From the NCBI GenBank assembly GCA_029210945.1, contig JARGGH010000027.1, forward strand, positions 1-36,136: DNA of 36,136 nt, in the 5' to 3' direction. Within the stretch, counting starts at the first letter, position 1; each line of letters opens with the position of its first letter. The position numbers were made by a program, and so were the translations under genes. Positions 24,775 through 32,892 of the stretch are shown here, in pieces. The notes under the pieces are model-generated. The model did no database searches. It worked only from the letters and a program-made list of their open reading frames with translations, and was not told the origin of the DNA. Source of the stretch: Anaerolineales bacterium. Lineage in GTDB: Bacteria; Chloroflexota; Anaerolineae; Anaerolineales; E44-bin32.

Positions 24775-25812
24775 TTAGCGGTCGATTGCTGATGGAATTT
24801 CGTCGCTGATCGGTTCGGATGGCAGCTGAATCCTGCCCATAATTTCAAATATTGAGGCGTTATCCAGCACTTTCCGGGAGATATTCTCGCCGGAATTTGC
24901 CCAGCGCACGAGCCTGATTTCGCTGTCTGCGAGCTCGACTCCGGTGATGCTGCCATCGGCAAAGGAGCAGCAGCCTGTGTTAAAGAAGCAGGGTTGGATC
25001 TGCTGCCGGGCGTAGGCGATCTCCGTTTCAAGCTCATTAAGCTGTTCGTCATCTAGGCCCTCAGGCTGACGCCGCAATTCCTGGTAGCGATCGATCAATT
25101 GGGTGAGCCAGGCGTGGGATGGGAAGATCGGATGGTGGGTGTGACCCGTGATGAGCAGCACACCTGATTGGGCGATCGCCCAGTTATACATCGCGACCTC
25201 ATGGCGGTGACGCAAGCGCCAGTCCGTTGCAGGTGTGGTGAGGCGGAAGTTCGTCAGGCGCTGAATCGGGCGCCAGATGTGGCGCACGATCGCACGCGTT
25301 ATCCAACTCAGCCGGTCGCTTTCCAGCGTCCCCTGGTGCCCGTGGACGAGAAAAATTTCTGCGTGCAGTTCGCGCAATTGCGGAAACTGCAATCGCAAAC
25401 CTTCGTAGACATGCAACTCACCCAGCAGAGGTTCCAGGTTCGAGCGCACACTGTCGGGGTAGCACCACTCATCGTCATGGTTCCCGAAGAAGCGCAGATA
25501 ACGCCCATCTTCGTTGAAGGTCCGCTCGATCTCCATGACGCTGCGGTAGCGCGGCAGTGTTTCCTGCGGGCGGTTTTCCCAGAATTCTTCAGCATCTCCC
25601 AGGATGGCGAGGGTGAAGCCCTGCTCTTGATAGTAAGCCAGCGCTTCAAGATAGGTTTGCTCACAAGCCGCGAAGTCATCCGCCTGGTCGCGCCGGCCTT
25701 TGTGGTGATCGGAAAAAATGATCATCTTTAGCGATCCGGGATGGGCCTCGAGTTGAGGTGCTTCCGCATATGCGCGGGAGAGACCTCTGGCGATGTTCTC
25801 CTGGTACGTCAT
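24775..25812 (-). CDS. calcineurin-like metallophosphoesterase
   Basis: A 345-residue protein with all metallophosphoesterase motifs in order: Asp35-x-His37 (FSDHH), Gly72-Asp73, GNHD at 110-113, VHGH at 156-159 and GHTHH at 223-227, giving a two-metal site. It lacks a signal peptide and should be cytosolic. The family includes UDP-diacylglucosamine hydrolases, cyclic nucleotide phosphodiesterases and protein phosphatases. The HTHH ending and the helical insertion at 170-215 do not settle the substrate. It lies between the kinase gene and the FHA gene on the same strand, so a role in reversing or tuning that signalling is possible but unproven. The C-terminal 70 residues are unassigned. Confidence 0.87.
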   Translation of the reverse strand: MTYQENIARGLSRAYAEAPQLEAHPGSLKMIIFSDHHKGRRDQADDFAACEQTYLEALAYYQEQGFTLAILGDAEEFWENRPQETLPRYRSVMEIERTFNEDGRYLRFFGNHDDEWCYPDSVRSNLEPLLGELHVYEGLRLQFPQLRELHAEIFLVHGHQGTLESDRLSWITRAIVRHIWRPIQRLTNFRLTTPATDWRLRHRHEVAMYNWAIAQSGVLLITGHTHHPIFPSHAWLTQLIDRYQELRRQPEGLDDEQLNELETEIAYARQQIQPCFFNTGCCSFADGSITGVELADSEIRLVRWANSGENISRKVLDNASIFEIMGRIQLPSEPISDEIPSAIDR

Positions 25813-25984
25813 AGTTGAATGAAAGCTCCCCAGCGGCGCTCGTGAGATACATGTTCTGGATTGTAACGGATGATGCCGAGTTGAGGTGGAACAGTCACCC
25901 CGGAGTTCACGCCTCTTGCCATGATGGCATTTTCGTGGAGTGGGGGGGAAACGACTTCACGGGGCGCACGTGTGCGTATTCCGA

Positions 25985-27796
25985 TCAGGGCACATAACGC
26001 ACGTGCCAGAATGCAAAATCGTCGAAGCGCGCTTCGAGATCGTAGGTCATCGAAGAGCGTACGTAGAGCGCAAAGTTCCCGAATGAACGTGAGTAGGTTG
26101 GATCGATGACGTGACTGACGGGCTCTCCGTTGATATAGAGGAAGAATTGATCGCGAAATGCAAATAGCCCCAGACGGTTCTCTGCATAAGGGCCGCGGTT
26201 GATCGCGCTGGAAGGCGCCCAGCCGGTGAGCTCACGCGGTCCGGAATCGGTGCGATGCAGCCGCAATCGCCAGAAGCCGTCGCAAGAAACCTCGAACCCG
26301 TAGCCGCCTTTCGCGGATTGCTCGTCGATCCGGATAGCCAGCCCGACCGAATCTTTCTCGATGCAGTCGCCGTTCGCAGCGGTGACCTCCGCATAGAGAT
26401 TGCCAGACGGCCGCCCAAGCCAGGACCACCAGGTGTATATCTCCTCGGGTTCGTAATCCCGGCCGATCAGCGCGCCTCCTTCAATGAGATAGAAAGCCGA
26501 ACCAGGCGTGTCGTAGGTATACCAGTGACGGCTTTCATCAAAGCTGTCGATGTAGTCCGGTGAATTTAGATCCAACCGGTCGCGCACATCTTTGTCCGGT
26601 GTTGGCCAGGCTGTCGGGGATGACGTGGGAGGTGCAGCCAGTGAAATCGTCCCCGCAGATCGCACTCCGGCGAGCGGGGTGCTCTCCACGGCGGAGCGTA
26701 GGGTTGCCGTTTCTGCTACGGCAGCCTGCGTCGGGTCCGGTGCATCTCCCTGACCTGAGTCCAGGCTGATTAGACCGATGATTGCCGCCGTGGAAAATAG
26801 AAAGAACCCGGCAGCGATGACAAGCCATGTTTTGCCGGATAACCGGCGCAATCGATGCCAGGATTGCTGGAACGCTTGATCTCTGGCCCGGATCGCGTCT
26901 TTGAGGTCGAGGGCGAACGCGCCGGCCGTGTCAAAACGTTCGCCGGGGATTTTGGCCAGGGCGCGCTGCAGCGAGTCGCTGACAGAGGCCTTGAGGTTTG
27001 GAATGGCTGGAGGTTGGTTATGCACCTGCATGTACATAACTGGACCGGGGCTGTTATCCTCCGATATGAAAGGCTGTCTTCCCGCGATCATCTCGTATGC
27101 GACGATCCCCAAAGCGTAGATATCGGACTTTTCACTCACATCTTTGCCCTCGACCTGTTCGGGGCTCATATAGGCGGGGGTCCCCATAACGGTTCCGGGC
27201 AGCGTCTGACCGGGGATCGCCGGCGTGATCTGGTGTTTGCCAGGGATCGTGTGATCCGAACCGGCTCGAAGCCGGGCAAGGCCAAAATCTGTCAGCACAG
27301 GTTCGACATCATCGGGGAGCGGATCGCCGGGGATGATCTTCGTGCTGGCGCTGCAGAGCATAATGTTCGCCGGCTTGACATCCCGGTGCAATACCTCCTC
27401 GCCGTGGGCATAGTCGAGCGCGGCGGACAGCCTGGTAATGAGCTGGATGATGCGCTCGAACGGGATCCGTGCACCCTGTGCGTTGAGTGCGTCGAGATGT
27501 GCTTCGAGCGTGATCCCATCGAGCAATTCCATCACGATGTATGGCCGCCCATCGACGAGGTCGAAATCGAACACCTGCACAATATTGGGATGCCTCAATG
27601 CGGCGATCGCCTGTGCTTCCGTGAGGAAGCGCGCCCGGTGGCGGCGATCCTCCGAGAGATAGTCATAGAGGATCTTCACTACCGTGGCGCGTTTCAAGGT
27701 CGTGTGGCGGCCGAGAAATACCTCGGCCATGCCACCGCGTCCAATTCGTCTCTCGATTTGAACCTTCGACAGAGTCCGACCGACCCACTCGGTCAA
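25985..27796 (-). CDS. receptor-like Ser/Thr protein kinase
   Basis: A 603-residue PknB-type (Hanks) kinase. The glycine loop GRGGMAEVF is at 19-27, the ATP-binding Lys is Lys41, the catalytic loop HRDVKPAN is at 137-144, DFG is at 170-172 and GTPAYMSPEQ is at 205-214. All catalytic residues are present. A single transmembrane helix at about 323-345 is followed by a Thr/Pro-rich linker and an extracytoplasmic domain of about 180 residues that looks like a beta-sandwich (concanavalin A-like), without PASTA repeats. The start is TTG at 27796 with AAGGAG at 7 bases. The outer domain may bind glycans or another cell-surface ligand. The nearby FHA protein is a likely phospho-reader. Confidence 0.93.
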   Translation of the reverse strand: MTEWVGRTLSKVQIERRIGRGGMAEVFLGRHTTLKRATVVKILYDYLSEDRRHRARFLTEAQAIAALRHPNIVQVFDFDLVDGRPYIVMELLDGITLEAHLDALNAQGARIPFERIIQLITRLSAALDYAHGEEVLHRDVKPANIMLCSASTKIIPGDPLPDDVEPVLTDFGLARLRAGSDHTIPGKHQITPAIPGQTLPGTVMGTPAYMSPEQVEGKDVSEKSDIYALGIVAYEMIAGRQPFISEDNSPGPVMYMQVHNQPPAIPNLKASVSDSLQRALAKIPGERFDTAGAFALDLKDAIRARDQAFQQSWHRLRRLSGKTWLVIAAGFFLFSTAAIIGLISLDSGQGDAPDPTQAAVAETATLRSAVESTPLAGVRSAGTISLAAPPTSSPTAWPTPDKDVRDRLDLNSPDYIDSFDESRHWYTYDTPGSAFYLIEGGALIGRDYEPEEIYTWWSWLGRPSGNLYAEVTAANGDCIEKDSVGLAIRIDEQSAKGGYGFEVSCDGFWRLRLHRTDSGPRELTGWAPSSAINRGPYAENRLGLFAFRDQFFLYINGEPVSHVIDPTYSRSFGNFALYVRSSMTYDLEARFDDFAFWHVRYVP

Positions 27797-27835
27797 CGCG
27801 ATGCTCCTTCCGCTCTTCAGCGGTTCAAGACAAGC

Positions 27836-28072
27836 ATACCTGATGAAATCATCACCGGAGATTTACGATTGCCTTACAGCAGGTACTCGCTGCTACACTG
27901 GAATCCCACGATCGCCGGCCTGGTGATGGCGCTGATGCAGCGCATCCCATCAGAAGGGGATCGATGTAACTGGGCGGGGGTCGGTTATAAAATTCTCGAT
28001 ATGGATGACGTGCGTGTCGATAAAGTGCTGGTGGACGTATTCGAAGACGATCGCCCTTCTCTTAAGCGCTGA
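27836..28072 (+). pseudogene. remnant of a hemolysin-family (CorC_HlyC domain) gene
   Basis: About 78 codons in one frame end at TGA 28070-28072 and encode the C-terminal CorC_HlyC domain of CNNM/HlyC-type membrane proteins. The segment TIAGLVMALMQRIPSEGD, then GYKILDMDD and VRVDKVLV, lines up without gaps with the family pattern (T-x-G-G-x-V, I-P-x-x-G, V-x-x-M-D-G-R-R-I-x-x-V-x-V). The membrane DUF21 and CBS domains are missing; the DNA before it is the start of the oppositely oriented kinase. It lies in the 370-base gap 27797-28166, which must also hold promoters for the kinase and the lipoprotein. No other gene is seen in that gap. Confidence 0.6.
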
Positions 28073-28166
28073 ACGCAACATCCGGCCGCGCTTTTCTGTA
28101 TGCCTGTTGGAGGTCGCAGCGCAGCACCGTTCACTCTCACGCTCACCTGCGCCCGAGGAGACATCC

Positions 28167-29309
28167 ATGCGCAAGCAGATCTTACTGGTGATATCCGCGC
28201 TCTTGATCGCCGGGTTAGCGTGTGCCGCTGATGGGCCGGCAGCCACACCGACGCCCAGGGTGCCGGAAGCGAAATTGGACTTCCAGACTGATGCGCCAGT
28301 CTGGCCTGATGGCACTGCACACGGTTTCTTCCCCAGCCCACCGGATGTGACATTCCAGAGCGTGTTGACCCATTTCGAGGACTTAGGAGAGCACGCAGAT
28401 TTTATCCTCATCCAACCAAACGTTCCGTGGCAGGATTTTGTTGATGGGGTCGAAGGGGAGTCCAAGAGCCGTGAGGACCTGCGCAACCAGGTTGTGCTCG
28501 CGGAGATGAACGGGCTCGCATGGGCGTTCGTCATCGACCCGCTAAACGGTCTCAATCGGCGAGAGTTCTTCGGTCTGCCTGAGGGTTGGGAGGCGACCTT
28601 TTCGAACCCGGATATCCGCAGGGCGTTTTCAAATTTTACCGTCTGGTGCCTGCGCGAGTTTGACCCACCATATTTGGGCTTGGCGTCAGAGATTAATACC
28701 TACATGGACGCCCACTCCGGGGATGTCGAGCACTACCTGAGCCTCTACAAAGAAGTGTATGCGCAGATCAAGGCGGAGGACCCAGGGACGGATGTATTCG
28801 TGACGTTTCAATGGGATGATCTGAACAACATGTTCCCGGCAGCAGCCGAAGGGCGGCAGGCTTATGATACCAACTGGGAGCAGGTCGAGCTGTTCGAGCC
28901 AGAACTGGATGTGTGGGCGATGTCTTCGTACCCTTATTTTGTGTTCAACGGACAGCCGATACCGGATGATTACTACACCCCGCTGGCGGATCGAACGGAT
29001 AAGCCGTTGGCGATTTCAGAGGGCGGTTTCAGTTCAAAGTCGTTTGGACCGATTGTAAGTTCTCCCGAGGCTCAAGTGGGGTACCTGGAAGCGATCGATG
29101 GGCAAATCGGTGATCGACTCGCATTCTGGGTGTATCTGATCCTTTCGGATCTGAACATGGATTCGGTGCAAGACGCCATGAGCATGAACGGTATGAGTGA
29201 GCGGGACATCGATACCTTGAGCATGTTCGCCACGATCGGATTGCGTGAATCGGACGGCACGCCGAAACCGGCGCTGGAGGTCTGGGATAGGCTGAGGGAG
29301 GCCAGGTGA
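28167..29309 (+). CDS. glycosidase-like (TIM-barrel) lipoprotein
   Basis: A 380-residue surface lipoprotein: signal peptide with lipobox AGLAC (Cys19), then a domain resembling clan A glycoside hydrolases (GH53/GH5-like). Candidate catalytic residues are Glu175 in LASEIN at the end of one strand and Glu285 in AISEGGFSS on a later strand. WAMSSYPYF at about 250-258 fits a strand 6-7 motif. The family is not certain, because the acid/base Glu is usually preceded by Asn (NE) and here it is SE. ATG at 28167 has GAGGAG at 6 bases; the open frame further upstream overlaps the CorC remnant in another frame. Divergent from the kinase, whose outer domain may also see carbohydrates. Confidence 0.7.
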   Translation: MRKQILLVISALLIAGLACAADGPAATPTPRVPEAKLDFQTDAPVWPDGTAHGFFPSPPDVTFQSVLTHFEDLGEHADFILIQPNVPWQDFVDGVEGESKSREDLRNQVVLAEMNGLAWAFVIDPLNGLNRREFFGLPEGWEATFSNPDIRRAFSNFTVWCLREFDPPYLGLASEINTYMDAHSGDVEHYLSLYKEVYAQIKAEDPGTDVFVTFQWDDLNNMFPAAAEGRQAYDTNWEQVELFEPELDVWAMSSYPYFVFNGQPIPDDYYTPLADRTDKPLAISEGGFSSKSFGPIVSSPEAQVGYLEAIDGQIGDRLAFWVYLILSDLNMDSVQDAMSMNGMSERDIDTLSMFATIGLRESDGTPKPALEVWDRLREAR

Positions 29310-29412
29310 CCTAACCTCAGCTGTCCGATCCGCCGCAGGCGGCGTGGTCCACGATCCAGCGTTTTTAGCTGGGCAATCTCCCTCTGGACCCCGGCTGTTC
29401 CACCACAACGGA

Positions 29413-29462
29413 GGGGATCGCTTCGTCGCTCCGCTCCTCGCGTAGGAGCACGCCTGATCCCC
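29413..29462. repeat. REP-like palindromic element
   Basis: GGGGATC (29413-29419) pairs with GATCCCC (29456-29462), enclosing a second stem GCTCCT/AGGAGC (29433-29438 with 29444-29449). The left half, read on the minus strand, is GCGAGGAGCGGAGCGACGAA followed by GCGATCCCC. This closely resembles a dispersed palindromic repeat known from intergenic DNA of Dehalococcoides and other bacteria. The surrounding gap 29310-29540 also has a CCGCC-GCA-GGCGG hairpin at 29330-29342, 20 bases after the lipoprotein stop codon, which may act in termination. Confidence 0.5.
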
Positions 29463-29540
29463 AATCCCTTTCCCTCACTTCCCTCAAAGCCTCCACCTCA
29501 TGTACAGTTACCGGAAGCCACCGAACAAAGGATGACCGCC

Positions 29541-30911
29541 ATGGAAACCCGTCTGGTGAACAGCCTCGATTTCGCGCGTGCAAACTTCGAATCATATGTG
29601 GAAGCGTTGAGCCAACTCATCGCGATCCCCTCCATATCGCACGAAGGTTATGATCCGGACGCGATCCGACGTGCCGTGGAATGGATTGAAGGCAAGCTCA
29701 ATTCGCTTTCCATGGACCGCGTTCGTGTTTTTCAAACCAGCCGCAGCCCGATCCTGTTCGCTGAGAAGCTTGCTCCCGCCATGGGAAAGCCGACGATCCT
29801 GATCTATGCCCACTACGACGTCCAGCCGGCTGAACCGTTGGAGGCCTGGGACAGCGATCCGTTTGCGGCCGCGCGCAAGGACGACTATCTCTACGGCCGC
29901 GGCAGCTCAGATATGAAAGGCCAGTTCCTGGCCTGCATCGCCGCGCTGGAAGCGATCCAGCAGAGCGGTGAACTGCCGGTGAACGTCAAATTTCTCATCG
30001 AGGGAGATGAAGAGACCGATCCCGAACCTCTCGACAGCTTCATCAAAGAGCATGCGGAAGTGCTTGAGTGTGATCATTGCCTCAATGTCGATGCCGGTAT
30101 GCTCCGTCAGGATCTGCCGGCGATTGTCTACGGTTTGCGGGGGGCAATGAGCGTCACGTTGAATGTCACCGGGCCGGATCACGATCTCCACGATGGGATG
30201 TACAGTGGTGTCGTCGAGAACCCGTTCCACGTCTTGGCGCGCCTGATCGCCGGCCTGCAGGATGAGAACCGCCGGATCACGCTGCCCGGGTTCTATGATG
30301 ATGTGCGCGAGATCGATGCAAATGAACATGCCGCTGCTGAGCGACACCCCTCGGATGCCGATTATTACCGCCAAGCGAGCGGATCGCCAGCGTTGATCCC
30401 GGATGACGAATTCTTGCCGATTGAGCGCATTGGGGCCAGGCCATCCTTCAATGTGCGCTGGGTTGAGATGGGCGCGAAAAAGAGCGCCATCCCTGTGAGC
30501 GCACGCGCCCGCCTCGCCTTCCGGCTGGTCCCGGATCAGGATCCTGACCGGATCTACTCAAGCCTGGTCGATTACGTTATGCAAAATGCACCTACGACGG
30601 TGAGTTGGTCTTTCGAGAACAGGGTAAGCTCGCCGGGCGTGCTTGTTCCGGTCGAAAGTGATGCGGTCCGCAGGATGCAGGCCGCGCTCAAGGCGACCTG
30701 GCGGGTCGATCCGCTGCTCCAGCGCATCGGTGGCGCGATCCCTGTCGTCGGCGAACTGCAGGACTATCTCGGGATCGATTCGGTGTTGACCGGGTTCAGC
30801 CTGCCGGATGACAACATCCACGGACCCAATGAACGCCTCCATCTGCCTACCGCCCAGCGCGGCATCGAAGCGCTCATCCGCTATTTTTTCCTCGTCGGAG
30901 AGCAAGCTTAA
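29541..30911 (+). CDS. M20-family metallopeptidase (dipeptidase-like)
   Basis: A 456-residue cytosolic dizinc hydrolase. Metal and catalytic residues are visible: His91-x-Asp93 (YAHYDVQPAEP), Asp123 (GRGSSDMKG), Glu156-Glu157 (GDEETDPEP) and Asp183 (NVDAGM). The dimerisation lid domain spans about residues 200-350, and a C-terminal HGPNE block supplies the last His. The length and the YAHYDVQP motif fit the DapE/ArgE-related peptidase group acting on dipeptides or N-acyl amino acids. ATG at 29541 is favoured over 29532 because AAAGGA lies at the right distance. Substrate not assignable. Confidence 0.93.
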   Translation: METRLVNSLDFARANFESYVEALSQLIAIPSISHEGYDPDAIRRAVEWIEGKLNSLSMDRVRVFQTSRSPILFAEKLAPAMGKPTILIYAHYDVQPAEPLEAWDSDPFAAARKDDYLYGRGSSDMKGQFLACIAALEAIQQSGELPVNVKFLIEGDEETDPEPLDSFIKEHAEVLECDHCLNVDAGMLRQDLPAIVYGLRGAMSVTLNVTGPDHDLHDGMYSGVVENPFHVLARLIAGLQDENRRITLPGFYDDVREIDANEHAAAERHPSDADYYRQASGSPALIPDDEFLPIERIGARPSFNVRWVEMGAKKSAIPVSARARLAFRLVPDQDPDRIYSSLVDYVMQNAPTTVSWSFENRVSSPGVLVPVESDAVRRMQAALKATWRVDPLLQRIGGAIPVVGELQDYLGIDSVLTGFSLPDDNIHGPNERLHLPTAQRGIEALIRYFFLVGEQA

Positions 30912-30918
30912 CCGCGAT

Positions 30919-30940
30919 AGGGGAAGATCAAGCATCCCCT
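30919..30940 (+). terminator. weak hairpin after the M20 peptidase gene
   Basis: AGGGGA (30919-30924) and TCCCCT (30935-30940) form a 6-bp stem with a 10-base loop, 7 bases after the stop codon. TTCGGGTTTCT follows, with only short T runs. A terminator role is suggested by position. Confidence 0.3.
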
Positions 30941-31056
30941 TCGGGTTTCTGCTCGGTGCCGGGGCGCGACTTTTTGGCCGATCCCGCTGTATGGCTCTGC
31001 AGAAATCAACTTAACCTTCAGGTTCGGATAAAGGTCAGATTCGATTGAATGGACCA

Positions 31057-32013
31057 ATGAAAGCGCGCTTTACAGTACTGCTGCCAGGGATTTTGATCTC
31101 GCTTGTTCTGAGGTCTGCTTGCTCGCGCGGAACGAGTGAGGCCGGTGCCGGCATGATCAAAACCAGCGGACGCATGGAATTTGGTGGCTACGAGCGCAGC
31201 TATGTTTTGCTCACTCCGGCCGCGATCGATCCGGATGAGACCTACCCGTTGGTGCTGGCGCTGCACGGCGGGGGCGGATCTGGAGAGAGGATGTGTTCCT
31301 TAAAGGGCGGGATCCAGGAGCTCGCCGCGCAGCAGGATTTAATCGTTGCCTGCCCTTCCGGCATTGACAAACATTGGAATGATGGTCGCCAAACCAACCG
31401 CTCGCGTGCGCATGCTGAAGATATTGATGACGTCGGTTTTCTGCTTGAGTTGGTCTCACAGCTTGTAGGGCAGCATCCAGTGGACCCCGGAAGAGTCTAT
31501 GTCACCGGTATGTCCAACGGCGGCATGATGTCCCTCCGGATGGCCTGTGAGGCGAGCGCGGTCTTCCGGGCGGCTGCCCCCGTGATCAGCTCCCTCCCGG
31601 CAGACCTGGATTGCGAACCTTCCAACCCGATCTCGATCCTGATCATGAACGGGACGGAAGACCCCTTAGTGCCGTGGGAGGGGGGAGAGGTCCGGGCGTT
31701 TCTGCGGCCGTTAGGTGCAGTGCTCTCCACTCCTGAGACGGTGCGCTACTGGGTTGAGCGAAATCGATGCGATCCACAGGCGATTGCGGAATGGCTGCCT
31801 GACCGGACGATGACGGACGAGAGCAGAATTGAGGTCGCTCGCTATATGGATTGTGCTGAGGGGGCTAGCGTCGCTTTATTCACCGTCCATGGTGCTGGTC
31901 ACACCTGGCCGGGAGGCTCTCAGTACCTGCCCGTGTTTCTGATTGGAGCGACGAATGGGGATATCCATGCCGGTCAAGCGATCTGGGACTTCTTCGCGAG
32001 CCGATCGCTTTAG
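31057..32013 (+). CDS. PHB depolymerase / feruloyl esterase-family lipoprotein (LpqC-like)
   Basis: A 318-residue alpha/beta hydrolase of the esterase-PHB family. The nucleophile is Ser153 in GMSNGG, the likely acid is Asp202 (NGTEDPLVPW) and the base is His282 in GHTWPGG. The oxyanion segment is HGGGGSG at 70-76. The N-terminus is a signal peptide ending in RSAC (Cys22); Arg and Ser before it make a poor lipobox, so it may be a lipoprotein or simply secreted. TTG at 31045 is closer to the AAAGG ribosome-binding site, while ATG at 31057 gives the cleaner signal peptide. It probably hydrolyses esters of polysaccharides or polyesters outside the cell. Confidence 0.9.
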   Translation: MKARFTVLLPGILISLVLRSACSRGTSEAGAGMIKTSGRMEFGGYERSYVLLTPAAIDPDETYPLVLALHGGGGSGERMCSLKGGIQELAAQQDLIVACPSGIDKHWNDGRQTNRSRAHAEDIDDVGFLLELVSQLVGQHPVDPGRVYVTGMSNGGMMSLRMACEASAVFRAAAPVISSLPADLDCEPSNPISILIMNGTEDPLVPWEGGEVRAFLRPLGAVLSTPETVRYWVERNRCDPQAIAEWLPDRTMTDESRIEVARYMDCAEGASVALFTVHGAGHTWPGGSQYLPVFLIGATNGDIHAGQAIWDFFASRSL

Positions 32014-32118
32014 TCCAGTGGTAAATCGTATCTCGCAGAGTCCCGGTGGAGTCGTCTTGAGAAGGCAAGTGGAGCCGGTCGGATGTGATAGTGCTTGCTC
32101 GATTGAGCTCGCCGGGGA

Positions 32119-32883
32119 TTATTTGACGATCTCACCATCTGAAAGCCGAATAATGCGCGGCGCCCGTGAGGCGAGCTCATCGTCGTGGGTTACCATCAAA
32201 ATCGTTTTTCCTGTATCAACCAGATTCTCGAAAAGGGTGAGAACTTGCTCGGCTGAATGACTGTCCAGATTGCCGGTTGGCTCGTCCGTTGCGATGATGG
32301 GCGGGTCGTTGGCGAGGGCGCGCGCGATTGCGGCGCGCTGCTGCTGCCCGCCGGATAGACGTACGGGTAAGCTGTCTGCCTGCTCGGTCAGCCCGACGAG
32401 GTCGAGCAACTCGACCGCCCGCTGTTCCCGTTCGACCTGGTTGAGCACCCCGCCAAAATCCATCGGCAGGCGCACGTTTTCCAGAACCGTCAATGTCGGC
32501 AGGAGCTGGAAGAACTGGAAGACGATGCCGACATTCTTGCCGCGCCAGATTGCACGCTCGCCTTCGTTCAACGCCTGTACCGATGTGCCGCTGACCGAGA
32601 TGTCGCCCCGGGTGGGACGGTCGATCCCGGTGAGCATATTGATCAAGGTGGTCTTTCCGCTGCCCGATTTACCGACGATCGAGACCAGTTCGCCCTGCTC
32701 GATGCTGAGATCGACATCCTTGAGGGCGGTAAACTCTCCGGCGCTGGTGCTGTAAATCTTGCTGACCGAATTAAAATGGATCAGCGATCCATTTTGACGC
32801 AGGGCACCCGCCGGGCTCCCGTTCGTCCCGTTGGTTCCGTTCTTTCCATTTGATTTTCCGTTTACGTTCCTGAATGATTTCAC
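32119..32883 (-). CDS. MacB/LolD-type ABC transporter ATPase (second copy in operon)
   Basis: A 254-residue ATPase with Walker A GKSGSGKT, signature LSGGQQQ, Walker B IIATDEPTGNLD and the H-loop VTHDD. All functional residues are present. The first 30 residues are an Asn/Gly/Lys-rich stretch (NGKSNGKNGTNGTNG) not found in normal members and probably disordered. It lies 9 bases after the FtsX-like permease gene, so it is in one operon with it and with the other ATPase at 35298-36020. The two ATPases could form a heterodimer or serve the permease alternately. It is the last gene of that operon; a convergent esterase gene ends about 100 bases away. Confidence 0.92.
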   Translation of the reverse strand: MKSFRNVNGKSNGKNGTNGTNGSPAGALRQNGSLIHFNSVSKIYSTSAGEFTALKDVDLSIEQGELVSIVGKSGSGKTTLINMLTGIDRPTRGDISVSGTSVQALNEGERAIWRGKNVGIVFQFFQLLPTLTVLENVRLPMDFGGVLNQVEREQRAVELLDLVGLTEQADSLPVRLSGGQQQRAAIARALANDPPIIATDEPTGNLDSHSAEQVLTLFENLVDTGKTILMVTHDDELASRAPRIIRLSDGEIVK

Positions 32884-32892
32884 AGATACCTT

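Noticed and set aside
24525..25052. Minus-strand frame of 175 codons overlapping the end of the metallophosphoesterase
   Set aside because: It overlaps the real gene in another frame, with Ser/Arg/Pro-rich composition typical of shadow frames.
26855..27796. Long plus-strand open frame opposite the kinase gene
   Set aside because: It mirrors the kinase codons and shows no family motif. Only the last part, after 27836, where no kinase lies opposite, resembles a real protein; that part is reported as the CorC remnant.
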